A DNA stretch of 64,000 nucleotides from Variovorax sp. PAMC 28711 (GTDB lineage Bacteria; Pseudomonadota; Gammaproteobacteria; Burkholderiales; Burkholderiaceae_C). Shown piece by piece: positions 1-8,250 of the stretch. The DNA is taken from the NCBI RefSeq assembly GCF_001577265.1, contig NZ_CP014517.1, positions 4,066,501 through 4,130,500 of the forward strand, given 5' to 3'. The notes under the pieces are model-generated. The model was not told the DNA's origin, did no database searches, and was given only the letters and a program-made list of their open reading frames with translations. The position numbers and the translations under genes are program-made. Positions within the stretch are counted from its first letter, which is position 1. Each line of letters begins with the position of its first letter.

Positions 1-2
1 CC

Positions 3-548
3 TACCTCGCGTTCGTGTCGAAACTTGTTCCCAGGCCCGACGACACACAACTGATGGTGCAGTCGGACGGCCCGCCCAAGGGCGCCTTGCCTGCGCTCAA
101 CGAGAACTTCGGCGCGCCTTTCGCGGCCAAGCTGGGCCCCTTTGTGTCGCCGCTCGGATTCCCGTGCACGGCGCCGCCGTGGGGCTATGTCGCGGGCGCC
201 GACCTGACGACTGGAAAAATCATCTGGAAACATCGCAATGGAACCGTGCGCGACCTTGCACCGGTGCCCCTGCCTTTCCGCATGGGCGTGCCGAACCTGG
301 GCGGCCCCATCGCGACTGCCGGCGGCGTGGCTTTCCTGTCGGGCACGCTCGATGACCACGTGCGCGGCTACGACGTCACCAGCGGAAAGCAGCTGTGGGA
401 GAGCCGGCTTCCGGCGGGAGGGCAGGCGACGCCGATGACCTACACCGGCACCGACGGTCGTCAATACCTCCTCGTGGTGGCCGGAGGACACGGCTCCACG
501 CACACCAAGGCGGGTGACTACGTGATCGCGTATGCGCTCCCCCAATGA
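3..548 (+). CDS. gcd: Membrane-bound PQQ-dependent glucose dehydrogenase-type quinoprotein, C-terminal part
   Basis: This is the last ~181 residues of a gene that enters from the left edge, so the start is outside the window. The fragment carries the end of the quinoprotein beta-propeller: a GVPNLGGPIATAGG stretch, a tryptophan-docking-like KQLWESRLPAG segment, and the closing QYLLVVAGGHG strand, all typical of the C-terminus of membrane glucose/quinate-type PQQ dehydrogenases. These oxidise sugars in the periplasm and pass electrons to ubiquinone. The stop overlaps the cyoA start (ATGA), so dehydrogenase and quinol oxidase are probably co-transcribed. The substrate (glucose, quinate or another polyol) cannot be decided from this part. 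Confidence 0.85.
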   Translation, partial: YLAFVSKLVPRPDDTQLMVQSDGPPKGALPALNENFGAPFAAKLGPFVSPLGFPCTAPPWGYVAGADLTTGKIIWKHRNGTVRDLAPVPLPFRMGVPNLGGPIATAGGVAFLSGTLDDHVRGYDVTSGKQLWESRLPAGGQATPMTYTGTDGRQYLLVVAGGHGSTHTKAGDYVIAYALPQ

Positions 549-1345
549 CGACACCGTTCGCGTTCCAGTCCGGCGCACTCGATCCGCAAGGCCCGGTTGC
601 GGCTGCGGAGCGCCTGATCCTGTTGAACGCCACCGTGATCATGCTGGCCGTGATCGTGCCGGTGATCCTGTTGACGCTCGCGGTGGCCTGGTGGTTCCGC
701 GCCGGCAATCGGCGTGCGCGGCGACGCCCCGACTGGTCCTACTCCGGTCCGCTCGAAGTGACGGTGTGGTCCATCCCGCTGCTGGTGATCCTGTTCCTGG
801 GCGGGATCGCCTGGCTCAGCGCCCATGACCTCGACCCGCGCAAGCCGCTCGACACGCCCGGCAAGCCGCTCGACGTCGAAGTGGTGTCGCTCGACTGGAA
901 GTGGCTGTTCATCTACCCGGAGTCGGGCGTGGCGAGCGTGAACCATCTGGTCGTGCCGGCCGGCCGCGCTCTGCGACTGAAGCTCACGTCGACCACCGTC
1001 ATGAACAGTTTTCTGGTGCCGCAGCTCGCTGGCCAGATCTACACGATGGCGGGCATGACGACACAACTGCATTTGCAGGCCGACCGCCCCGGCCTCTACC
1101 CCGGCCTTTCCGCGCAGTTCAGCGGCGACGGGTTCTCGGACATGCGCTTCGAGGTCGAGGCTGTGCCGGAGACGGCTTTTTCTCAATGGGTCGAACAGGC
1201 TCGAAACACGGGGGAAGCGCTGGACCAGGATGCATTGAACGGGTTGAAACAGCCGGGTACGGCCCGTCGCGCAACGTACCGGGTGGCGCTGCCGCAGTTG
1301 TTCGAAACACTCGTGCACGGCACCGATCCGTCGCACCATCCATGA
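545..1345 (+). CDS. cyoA: Cytochrome bo-type ubiquinol oxidase subunit II
   Basis: The 266-residue protein aligns by eye with CyoA: the 'SGALDPQGP' opening, two membrane helices (about residues 24-48 and 75-95), the conserved [17 protein letters not shown] strand, and a cupredoxin domain. The CuA ligands of cytochrome c oxidases are absent; the loop reads [12 protein letters not shown], which points to a quinol-oxidising enzyme. CyoA is usually made with a lipoprotein signal of about 25 residues, and none is present here because the start lies directly on the stop of the preceding gene. It is the first gene of the cyoABCD block, translationally coupled to the quinoprotein dehydrogenase. Confidence 0.92.
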   Translation: MTTPFAFQSGALDPQGPVAAAERLILLNATVIMLAVIVPVILLTLAVAWWFRAGNRRARRRPDWSYSGPLEVTVWSIPLLVILFLGGIAWLSAHDLDPRKPLDTPGKPLDVEVVSLDWKWLFIYPESGVASVNHLVVPAGRALRLKLTSTTVMNSFLVPQLAGQIYTMAGMTTQLHLQADRPGLYPGLSAQFSGDGFSDMRFEVEAVPETAFSQWVEQARNTGEALDQDALNGLKQPGTARRATYRVALPQLFETLVHGTDPSHHP

Positions 1346-1355
1346 AAGAGACGAC

Positions 1356-3347
1356 ATGCTCGGCAAACTGAGCTGGGCCGCGTTGCCGCTGGGCCAGCCG
1401 ATCGCACTCGCTGCGGGTGCGATGGTCGCGCTGGTGATCGCCTCGGTGTTGGCGCTCGTCACCTGGAAACGACGGTGGCCCTTCCTCTGGCGCGAATGGA
1501 TCACCAGCGTGGACCACAAGCGGATCGGCGTGATGTACATCCTACTCGCGCTGGTGATGCTGCTGCGCGGGTTCGTCGACGCGATGATGATGCGGTCGCA
1601 GCTGGCGCTCGCGGCGGGTGGCGCACAGGGCTTTCTTCCGCCCGAGCACTACAACCAGATCTTTTCGGCGCACGGGACGATCATGATCTTCTTCGTCGCC
1701 ATGACCTTCATGGTCGGGCTGATGAATTTCGTCGTGCCCCTGCAGATCGGTGCCCGCGATGTGGCTTTCCCGGTGCTCAACTCGGTCAGCTTCTGGCTCA
1801 CCGCGGCCGGCGTGCTGCTCATGAACCTGTCGCTCGTGGTGGGCGAGTTCGCGCGCACCGGCTGGCTCGTGTATCCGCCGCTCTCGGAGCTGGCCTTTTC
1901 GCCGCAGGTGGGTGTGGACTACTACCTCTGGGCCCTGCAGATCGCGGGGGTCGGGACGCTGCTGTCGGGCATCAACCTCACGACCACCATTCTGAAGATG
2001 CGCACACGCGGCATGGGCTATTCGCGCATGCCGATCTTCTGCTGGACCGCGCTCGCGTCGAACCTGCTCATCATCGCGGCCTTTCCCATATTGACCGCCA
2101 CCTTCTCGATGCTCCTGCTGGACCGCTACCTCGGCTTTCATTTCTTCACGAACGAAATGGGCGGGAACGCGATGATGTATGTCAACCTCATCTGGGCCTG
2201 GGGCCATCCGGAGGTGTACATCCTGATCCTGCCGGCGTTCGGCGTGTTCTCGGAAGTGATCTCCACCTTCTCGGGCAAGCCGATATTCGGCTACCGCTCC
2301 ATGGCGATCGCCACCATGGCGATCTGCATGCTGTCCTTCACGGTCTGGCTGCATCACTTCTTCACGATGGGCGCCAGTGCGGATGTCAATGGCTTCTTCG
2401 GTGTGATGACCATGATCATCGCCGTGCCGACCGGCGTGAAGATCTTCAACTGGCTTTTCACGCTCTATGGGGGCGAGGTTCGCTTCAGCGTTCCGATGCT
2501 GTGGGCACTCGGATTCATGGGCACCTTTGTGATCGGCGGCATGACCGGCGTGCTGCTGGCGATCCCGCCTGTCGACTTCATGGTGCACAACAGCCTTTTC
2601 CTGGTGGCGCACTTTCACAACGTGATCATCGGTGGCGTGCTGTTCGGCGCGTTCGCGGGCTACAACTTCTGGTTTCCGAAAGCCTTCGGCTTCACGTTGC
2701 ACGAGGGATGGGGCAGGGCGACCTTCTGGTGCTGGCTCGTCGGGTTCTATCTCGCCTTCATGCCGCTCTACCTGCTCGGCCTGATGGGCGCGACCCGGCG
2801 CATGCAGCACTACGCGGACACCACCTGGCAACCGCTGATGCTCGTGGCGCTCGCTGGCGCCTTCGTCATCCTGTTGGGCATCGTGTGCACTGTGATTCAA
2901 CTGGTGGTGAGCATTCGGGGTCGCAACGAACACCGGGACACATCGGGCGATCCTTGGAACGGGCGCAGCCTCGAATGGTCGATGCCGTCGCCGCCGCCGG
3001 CCTGGAATTTCAACGCGCTCGTGCAGGTGCGGGGTCGCGATGCGTTTTGGGACATGAAGTACGGGCGCAATCCCGAAGTCCAGGACGCCTCGTCTTCATC
3101 GGAGCCGGCCGCACCGCCGGCGCCGCTGACGGACGCCGCGACCCACATCACCCTGCCTGCACCCAGTGCGCTCGGCGTCGTTCTCGCCTTCTTCGCCGTC
3201 TGTCTCGGCTTCGGAATGGTCTGGCATATCTGGTGGTTGGGCCTGGCCGGCGCCGTCTGCATCGTGGCGGCGACGCTGTGGCATTCCTGGGGGCCGACAG
3301 CCGAGATCCGCGTGCCGGCGCGGGCGCTGAAAGCAGGCGGCGCATGA
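1356..3347 (+). CDS. cyoB: Cytochrome bo-type ubiquinol oxidase subunit I
   Basis: The 663-residue heme-copper oxidase catalytic subunit has the same length as E. coli CyoB. All metal ligands are visible at the expected positions: a His near 106 for the low-spin heme, WGHPEVY near 284 (CuB His and the His-Tyr pair), the HH pair near 333, and HFHNV with His near 419 and 421 for the two hemes. An extra N-terminal helix before the core and a C-terminal extension fit the quinol-oxidase branch. It reduces O2 to water and pumps protons in the inner membrane. A GAAAGAGAC purine stretch precedes the ATG. The gene for heme O synthase (cyoE) does not follow in this cluster. Confidence 0.96.
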   Translation: MLGKLSWAALPLGQPIALAAGAMVALVIASVLALVTWKRRWPFLWREWITSVDHKRIGVMYILLALVMLLRGFVDAMMMRSQLALAAGGAQGFLPPEHYNQIFSAHGTIMIFFVAMTFMVGLMNFVVPLQIGARDVAFPVLNSVSFWLTAAGVLLMNLSLVVGEFARTGWLVYPPLSELAFSPQVGVDYYLWALQIAGVGTLLSGINLTTTILKMRTRGMGYSRMPIFCWTALASNLLIIAAFPILTATFSMLLLDRYLGFHFFTNEMGGNAMMYVNLIWAWGHPEVYILILPAFGVFSEVISTFSGKPIFGYRSMAIATMAICMLSFTVWLHHFFTMGASADVNGFFGVMTMIIAVPTGVKIFNWLFTLYGGEVRFSVPMLWALGFMGTFVIGGMTGVLLAIPPVDFMVHNSLFLVAHFHNVIIGGVLFGAFAGYNFWFPKAFGFTLHEGWGRATFWCWLVGFYLAFMPLYLLGLMGATRRMQHYADTTWQPLMLVALAGAFVILLGIVCTVIQLVVSIRGRNEHRDTSGDPWNGRSLEWSMPSPPPAWNFNALVQVRGRDAFWDMKYGRNPEVQDASSSSEPAAPPAPLTDAATHITLPAPSALGVVLAFFAVCLGFGMVWHIWWLGLAGAVCIVAATLWHSWGPTAEIRVPARALKAGGA

Positions 3348-3979
3348 ACTCTGCAGTTGCGAGTTCAAACCTGGACCGGGGCGGCAACGACCGCGTGCCG
3401 GCGTCCGAGCGCGGGCCCGCGTCGACGCGCATCGTCGTCACTTATGGCTTCTGGCTCTTTCTGCTGAGCGACATCGTGATGTTCGCGGCCTTCTTCGCGA
3501 GCTATGCGGTGCTGCATGGCCACACGGCGGGCGGCCCGTCCGGGCGCGAGCTGTTCCATCGCGACAAGGTGCTGGTGGAAACGGCGTGCCTGCTGCTGTC
3601 GAGCTTCTCTTGCGCGCTGCTTTCCCTGTCCGTCGACCGCCAACACAAGCTCGCCAGCTTCGCTTGTGGCCTGGCGACCCTGGCGCTGGGCGCAGCATTC
3701 GTCGCGTTGGAGGCTTCGGAGCTCTGGACCATGCTGGCGGACGGCGCGGGTCCGTCCCGCAGCGCGTTCCTGTCGGCTTTCTTTGCACTCGTCGGGCTTC
3801 ACGGGCTGCATGTCAGCGCCGGGGTTTTCTGGCTGCTGGTCATGCTCGCGCAGATCGCCACATTGGGATTCTCGCCGGAGGTGGTGCGGCGCATGCTGTG
3901 CTTCAGTCTGTTCTGGCACACACTGGACATCGTCTGGATCGGCGTGTTCACCATCGTCTACCTGGGAGCGTTCAGATGA
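3344..3979 (+). CDS. cyoC: Cytochrome bo-type ubiquinol oxidase subunit III
   Basis: The 211-residue protein shows five hydrophobic helices and the COX3-type pattern, with [15 protein letters not shown] near residue 36, [12 protein letters not shown], and a closing [12 protein letters not shown]. Subunit III stabilises the oxidase core and is not itself redox-active. The start ATG overlaps the cyoB stop (ATGA), and its own stop overlaps the cyoD start in the same way, so the three genes are translationally coupled. Length and helix number are normal for CyoC. Confidence 0.94.
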   Translation: MNSAVASSNLDRGGNDRVPASERGPASTRIVVTYGFWLFLLSDIVMFAAFFASYAVLHGHTAGGPSGRELFHRDKVLVETACLLLSSFSCALLSLSVDRQHKLASFACGLATLALGAAFVALEASELWTMLADGAGPSRSAFLSAFFALVGLHGLHVSAGVFWLLVMLAQIATLGFSPEVVRRMLCFSLFWHTLDIVWIGVFTIVYLGAFR

Positions 3980-4326
3980 CTGAGGTCACCGACAAGTCAC
4001 CGTCCGTGGACGACGCACCCGGCGATGCCGGTGATCTGCGCAGCAGCCTCTGGAAATATGGGGCCGGCCTCGGGCTCTCAGTGGTGCTGACGCTCGCGTC
4101 GTTCTGGGTGTCCGGCACCGATGCCGTTTGGTCGCAAGGCATTCCGGTTCTGCTGGCGGCGCTGGCGATCGGGCAAATGGGTGTTCATCTGGTTTTCTTC
4201 CTGCATGTTTCCAGCGGTCCCGAGGGCACCAACAACATTCTGGCGCTGGCGTTCGGCGTGTTCGTCGTTGGACTGGTGGTCTTCGGGTCGACCATCATCA
4301 TGGCGAACCTCGACGCGAACATGTGA
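3976..4326 (+). CDS. cyoD: Cytochrome bo-type ubiquinol oxidase subunit IV
   Basis: This 116-residue protein with three membrane segments is the usual small fourth subunit. The middle helix contains IGQMGVHLVFFLHV, the conserved CyoD/COX4-pro core, followed by the last helix ending IIMANLDANM. It is needed for assembly of the CuB centre in the E. coli enzyme. It starts on the cyoC stop. Its last 29 bases overlap the 3' end of the convergent MarR gene, so the cyo transcript ends inside or beyond that gene; no hairpin with a T-run is seen here. Confidence 0.92.
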   Translation: MTEVTDKSPSVDDAPGDAGDLRSSLWKYGAGLGLSVVLTLASFWVSGTDAVWSQGIPVLLAALAIGQMGVHLVFFLHVSSGPEGTNNILALAFGVFVVGLVVFGSTIIMANLDANM

Positions 4327-4777
4327 CGCTGCTGCTGAGAGCAGGGCGCAGGCTTGATCCCTCTTCTTGAATCTCAGTGGCGAGGCGCACGGCTTCCGCC
4401 AGTTCGGAGAGTTGGTCTGCATGCTGGATGGCCAGGCGCGCCAGCTTCTTTCGACCCGCAGCCAGGAGATGGACTTCGACCTGACGCCGGTCGGAGGCGC
4501 TCGTCTTGCGCCTGACCAATCCCGCCTCTTCACAGCGCGACGCAAGCGCGACGACGCCATGCGGCTGCGCCTGCAGCCTTTCGGCAATCTCGCCGATCGT
4601 CGCCCATGGCCGACCTGGGAACCCCTGGGTATGCAGCATCAACTGGTATTGGAGGACCGTGATGCCTTCGTCCCGCGCAGCGTCCTCGCTGAAGCGGAGA
4701 AAGCTCCTGAGTCTGAAACGGAAATCGGAAAGTGCTTCGAAGCGCTGCTTCTCGGTCGTGTCGTGGAAGGTGGGCAT
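4298..4777 (-). CDS. MarR family transcriptional regulator
   Basis: This winged-helix regulator is about 159 residues long. The recognition region reads IGEIAERLQAQPHGVVALASRCEEAG, followed by the wing VRRKTSASDRRQVEVHLLAAG with the conserved DRR of MarR proteins. The chosen start gives an MPTFHDTTEKQRF N-terminus; a longer form starting at 4822 is possible, and neither start has a clear ribosome binding site. MarR proteins are usually ligand-responsive repressors of a neighbouring or divergent gene. The divergent neighbour here is the small membrane protein at 5006; the convergent neighbour is cyoABCD. The ligand is unknown. Confidence 0.85.
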   Translation of the reverse strand: MPTFHDTTEKQRFEALSDFRFRLRSFLRFSEDAARDEGITVLQYQLMLHTQGFPGRPWATIGEIAERLQAQPHGVVALASRCEEAGLVRRKTSASDRRQVEVHLLAAGRKKLARLAIQHADQLSELAEAVRLATEIQEEGSSLRPALSSSVTCSRRGSP

Positions 4778-4847
4778 CTCGAATCTGACGGGGTGGATGC
4801 GCGAATGTAGCAGCGCCGTCATTCGGGAATACAGGGTATTTGCTCAC

Positions 4848-4876
4848 AACATGATATAAATTGCCGCCTAACATGA
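4848..4876. promoter_or_regulatory. Candidate MarR operator: direct repeat AACATGA
   Basis: Two copies of AACATGA (4848-4854 and 4870-4876) lie 22 bp apart, about two helical turns, in the AT-rich gap between the MarR gene and the divergent small gene. A TATAAA sits between them at 4855-4860. The position suits autoregulation by the MarR protein, but MarR sites are usually inverted repeats, so this is only a candidate. Confidence 0.25.
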
Positions 4877-5005
4877 CATCACTGAACGAGGCCTGACGGC
4901 ATCCTGTCGCCGCGGCCCCACCTGTCGCTGTTAAGCACATTGCTGCCCGTCCGGAACCCGTGTTCCAGCGCTGCATCCCCAACCCCTGACTTTCCTCCAC
5001 CACCC

Positions 5006-5230
5006 ATGAAAATAAAGAGCCAGAAGCACTTCCTGGCCGGCGTCATGTTCACCTGCGTCGTCATGTCGGGCGCCACGGCGCGCGGGGGGCATCGGGTCGG
5101 AGCGGGCGATCCCGTCGGCACGATCGCGTGGAAACCCCTGATCCTGATCATCGGTGCCGTATTGCTGCTCATGATCGTGCTGTTGCCCGCCGTGAAGGCC
5201 AAGCGGGAAGAAGCCTGTGTCGAGGAATAG
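5006..5230 (+). CDS. Small membrane protein resembling an internally deleted TctB (tripartite tricarboxylate transporter small subunit)
   Basis: The 74-residue protein starts with MKIKSQKHFLAGVMF and continues with GDPVGTIAWKPLILIIGAVLL before a charged KAKREEACVEE tail. From memory of the family, the first block matches the N-terminus of TctB (DUF1468) proteins and the second matches their central GD-IG-IAWKPL-FII segment. The intervening and C-terminal helices of the ~150-residue family are missing. It may be a shrunken relic or a real short membrane protein with one to two helices. No TctA or TctC gene is adjacent. The ATG at 5006 is preferred over an upstream start because the MKIKSQ opening matches the family. 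Confidence 0.6.
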   Translation: MKIKSQKHFLAGVMFTCVVMSGATARGGHRVGAGDPVGTIAWKPLILIIGAVLLLMIVLLPAVKAKREEACVEE

Positions 5231-5234
5231 TCCC

Positions 5235-5813
5235 ATGCATCAATTACCGAAACACTGGCGTGCGGGAGCGGCTCTCGCGCTGCTGGCAGCCCTGTGCGCG
5301 TGCGGCACAAGCGTTCCGCTGGACTCCCCACGTTCTGCGTGGCCACCTGCGCAGGCCGCGCCGCAAGCGGCCACGCCAGCGCCTCCTCTCGGTATCCCAC
5401 CGCCGCTCGTGCAGCGTGCCCTGTCGACCCGACCGGTGCCTGGAGCGGACTTCTCCCGCCCTGCAGCCGGGCCGACGATCGCCCGATTCGACGCGCAATC
5501 CAATCCTGGCCTGGACATGGCCGGAAATCCCGGGGATCCGGTGCTGGCGTCGAGGGATGGGCGCGTGGTGCTCGTGAGCAGCGCGTTGCCTCACTACGGA
5601 ACCATGGTGGTGGTCAAGCACGACGACACCTTCATCACTGCCTATGCCCACCTGGGCAAGGTCGCGGTGAATGAGAACGACGAGGTGCGGCAAGGCCAGG
5701 CCATCGCCGAGATCGGGCCTGGCGGCCCCGGCCGCCCAAGGCTGCATTTCGAGATTCGGGAGAGGGGCGTCGCCGTCGATCCCGAGCCTTACCTGAACGG
5801 CCGCGCGCGCTGA
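5235..5813 (+). CDS. LytM/M23-domain lipoprotein, NlpD-like with degenerate active site
   Basis: The 192-residue protein opens with a lipoprotein signal ending LLAALCAC (cysteine near residue 23). A proline/alanine-rich linker leads to a C-terminal LytM domain (about 85-190). The first zinc-ligand histidine of M23 peptidases is replaced: the segment reads NPGLDMAG where active enzymes have HxGxD. The later AYAHL and LHFEIRE histidines remain. NlpD has the same kind of loss and works as an amidase activator rather than a peptidase, so a role in switching on cell-wall amidases is plausible. The LysM domain of NlpD is absent. It is followed by an SH3b protein and an MscS channel on the same strand. 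Confidence 0.8.
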   Translation: MHQLPKHWRAGAALALLAALCACGTSVPLDSPRSAWPPAQAAPQAATPAPPLGIPPPLVQRALSTRPVPGADFSRPAAGPTIARFDAQSNPGLDMAGNPGDPVLASRDGRVVLVSSALPHYGTMVVVKHDDTFITAYAHLGKVAVNENDEVRQGQAIAEIGPGGPGRPRLHFEIRERGVAVDPEPYLNGRAR

Positions 5814-5853
5814 CTTCACCACCGAAAACCTTCATTTCCTCCCAATTCACTGC

Positions 5854-6309
5854 ATGATTCTTTTCAGAAAATATTTCTTCGTCCTGCTGTCGCTTGCACT
5901 CTGCTGGCTTGCTGCTCCCGCCGCGTTCGCAGCCGAAATGGTGAGCGCAGCCGTCGGTACGCTGCACATGCGTGCCGGACCCGGCACCGGCTACCAGGCA
6001 CGCTGGACCGTCGACAAGGGGTATCCATTCAAGGTGATCGGTCGCAAGGGCAAGTGGGTCAAGGTCAGCGACTTCGAACGCGACACCGGCTGGGTCTACG
6101 GTCCGATGACGAACAAAAAGCCGCACCGTGTGGTGAGGCCTGCGACTGTCAATCTGCGCTCCCAACCGAACCTCCGAAGTGCGGTGGTGGCCCGTGCCGT
6201 TCGCGGAGACGTTTTGCGCACGCTACGCCATCGCGGAAGCTGGATTCAGGTGCGGCGCGACCGCGGGCCCGCCGGCTGGATGCGGAAGAGTCAGGCGTGG
6301 GGTTGGTGA
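5854..6309 (+). CDS. Secreted SH3b-domain protein
   Basis: The 151-residue protein has a clear signal peptide (LLSLALCWLAAPAAFA, cleavage near residue 27) and two bacterial SH3-like repeats. The first shows TLHMRAGPGTGY then KGKWVKVSDFERDTGWVYG; the second shows TVNLRSQPNLRSAVV then GSWIQVRRDRGPAGWMRK. SH3b domains usually bind peptidoglycan or serve as targeting modules, so a periplasmic, wall-associated protein is expected. It sits between the LytM lipoprotein and the MscS channel, suggesting a small cell-envelope group. No catalytic domain is present. Confidence 0.8.
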   Translation: MILFRKYFFVLLSLALCWLAAPAAFAAEMVSAAVGTLHMRAGPGTGYQARWTVDKGYPFKVIGRKGKWVKVSDFERDTGWVYGPMTNKKPHRVVRPATVNLRSQPNLRSAVVARAVRGDVLRTLRHRGSWIQVRRDRGPAGWMRKSQAWGW

Positions 6310-6311
6310 CC

Positions 6312-7238
6312 ATGCAATACCTCGAGAACATCGACTGGGCGCGCTGGAGCGCACCTGCCCTTTCCGGCCTGCGAATTGTCCTGATTGTGGTGGTCGCATG
6401 GGTTTCCATCACCATGCTTCAGCGCGCCGTGCGGATGGTGCGCCTTCGTGTCGAAGGCCGCCTCGAAGGCACCGACGGCGCCCGGCGCGCCGAGACGCTC
6501 GGGAGGGTCGTGCGCTATCTGGTCGCCATGGTGATCAGCGCCGTCGCGACGATGCTCGTGCTGGCCGAAGTGGGCGTGTCGCTGGCGCCCATCCTCGGCG
6601 CTGCAGGGGTCGTGGGGCTGGCGATCGGTTTCGGTGCGCAGAGCCTCGTGAAGGACTACTTCACCGGTTTCTTCCTGCTGTTCGAAGACCAGATCCGCAC
6701 CGGTGACGTCGTGAAGATCGCGGGCATCGGTGGTTCCGTCGAAGACATCACGCTGCGGCATGTGCGCTTGCGCGACTACGACGGCAATGTGCATTTCATT
6801 CCGAACGGCCTCGTGACGACAGTCACCAACATGTCGCGTTCGTTCGCGCATGCGGTGGTCGACATCGGCGTGTCCTATCGCGAGAACGTCGACGAGGTGA
6901 TGGCGGTCATGGCAGAGGTCGGCGCGCAATTGCGGGCGGATCCGGCGCATGCGGTGAGGATCCTCGCCGATCTGGACATTGCCGGCGTCGAGCGGCTCGA
7001 CGACAGCGCCGTGATACTGCGCTGCCGCTTCAAGGTGGCACCGTTGCAGCAATGGACGGTCCGTCGCGAGTTCCTGCGTCGCCTGAAAGCGGCGTTCGAC
7101 GAAAAGGGCATCGAGATCCCCTTCCCGCATCTGACGCTGTACGCCGGCGTCGGCAAGGACGGCACGGCCCCTGCGCTGCCGCTGAGCTTGCCGACGGATG
7201 CGAACGGGCTTGCGCAGTACGATCGCCCGCAGCCGTAG
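6312..7238 (+). CDS. MscS-family mechanosensitive ion channel
   Basis: The 308-residue protein has three N-terminal helices and the MscS core. The pore helix region reads LGAAGVVGLAIGFGAQSLVKDYFTG in two adjoining pieces (about residues 92-118), and the beta domain contains GDVVKIAGIGGSVEDI and the conserved FIPNG turn. The C-terminal domain is of normal size. Such channels open under membrane tension to release osmolytes. A GTG six bases upstream could also serve as start; the ATG is preferred. It follows the SH3b gene after 2 bp and is probably co-transcribed. Confidence 0.9.
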   Translation: MQYLENIDWARWSAPALSGLRIVLIVVVAWVSITMLQRAVRMVRLRVEGRLEGTDGARRAETLGRVVRYLVAMVISAVATMLVLAEVGVSLAPILGAAGVVGLAIGFGAQSLVKDYFTGFFLLFEDQIRTGDVVKIAGIGGSVEDITLRHVRLRDYDGNVHFIPNGLVTTVTNMSRSFAHAVVDIGVSYRENVDEVMAVMAEVGAQLRADPAHAVRILADLDIAGVERLDDSAVILRCRFKVAPLQQWTVRREFLRRLKAAFDEKGIEIPFPHLTLYAGVGKDGTAPALPLSLPTDANGLAQYDRPQP

Positions 7239-7272
7239 AGCCCCACATTCGAAATTCAACCAGGAGACCTGA

Positions 7273-8250
7273 ATGTCCGACCATCCGATTCGCATTACCC
7301 GGCGAAACCTGACCCTTGCAGCCGTCGGAGGCCTTGGCCTCAGCGCGGTGTCGCAGGCGCTGGCCCAGCAAAAGTTCATCAATGTCCTGACCGGCGGCCA
7401 GAGCGGCGTCTACTACCCGATGGGGGTGGCGCTGTCGCAGATCTACGGCAAGGCGATTCCCGGCGCAAAGGTCACGGTGCAGTCGACCAAGGCGTCGGCA
7501 GAAAACCTCAACCTGCTGCAGGCCGGCCGTGGCGAGATCGCCTTCACGCTGGCGGACGCGCTCTCCGATGCCTGGAAGGGCAACAAGGACGCCGGTTTTT
7601 CGGCGCCACTGAAAAAGCTCCGTGCCGTGGCAGGCATCTACTCGAACTACATCCAGATCGTTGCGAGCGGCGAATCGGGCATCAAGACGATGGCCGATCT
7701 CAAGGGCAAGCGGATCTCGGTGGGCGCGCCCAAGTCCGGCACCGAACTCAATGCGCGCGCGATCCTCAAGGCCGCCGGTCTGACCTATGCCGATTTCGCC
7801 AAGGTGGAGTACCTCGCGTTCGGCGAGTCGGTCGAATTGATGAAGAACCGCCAGCTCGACGTGACACTCCAGTCCGCGGGTCTGGGCGTCGCATCGATCC
7901 GCGATCTGGCAACCAGCGTGAAGATCGTCGTGGTGCCGATTCCGGCCGAGATGGTCGCCAAGGTCGGCGATGCGGCCTACCAGCCCGCCACGATTCCGGC
8001 CAACACCTACGACGGACAGACTGCCGACATGCCAACGGCCGCCATCAAGAATTTCCTGGTCAGCCACGAAGGCGTTCCGGCCGATGAGGTTTATGCGATG
8101 ACCAAGAGCATGTTCGACAACCTCGACGCACTGGTCGCTGCGCACAATGCGGCCAAGGGCATCAAGCGCGAAGCCGCGACGACCGGCACCGTGGTGACGT
8201 TCCATCCCGGTGCCGAAAAGTACTACCGTGAAGTCGGGTTGATGAAATGA
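7273..8250 (+). CDS. TAXI-family TRAP transporter solute-binding protein
   Basis: The 325-residue periplasmic binding protein has a twin-arginine-like signal (RRNLTLAAVGG, cleavage after SQALA). The mature part begins FINVLTGGQSGVYYPMG, the hallmark opening of the TAXI (TRAP-associated extracytoplasmic immunogenic) family, followed by TKASAENLNLLQAGRGEIAF. A strong AGGAG ribosome binding site lies 8 bases before the ATG. It delivers solute to the fused permease encoded directly downstream with an ATGA overlap. The substrate is not evident; characterised TAXI systems take up small carboxylates such as glutamate. Confidence 0.93.
   Translation: MSDHPIRITRRNLTLAAVGGLGLSAVSQALAQQKFINVLTGGQSGVYYPMGVALSQIYGKAIPGAKVTVQSTKASAENLNLLQAGRGEIAFTLADALSDAWKGNKDAGFSAPLKKLRAVAGIYSNYIQIVASGESGIKTMADLKGKRISVGAPKSGTELNARAILKAAGLTYADFAKVEYLAFGESVELMKNRQLDVTLQSAGLGVASIRDLATSVKIVVVPIPAEMVAKVGDAAYQPATIPANTYDGQTADMPTAAIKNFLVSHEGVPADEVYAMTKSMFDNLDALVAAHNAAKGIKREAATTGTVVTFHPGAEKYYREVGLMK

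Noticed and set aside
1542..2933. Long minus-strand ORF opposite cyoB (463 codons)
   Set aside because: It is a low-complexity His/Arg/Glu-rich translation of the antisense strand of a clear cyoB gene; such ORFs are common in GC-rich DNA.
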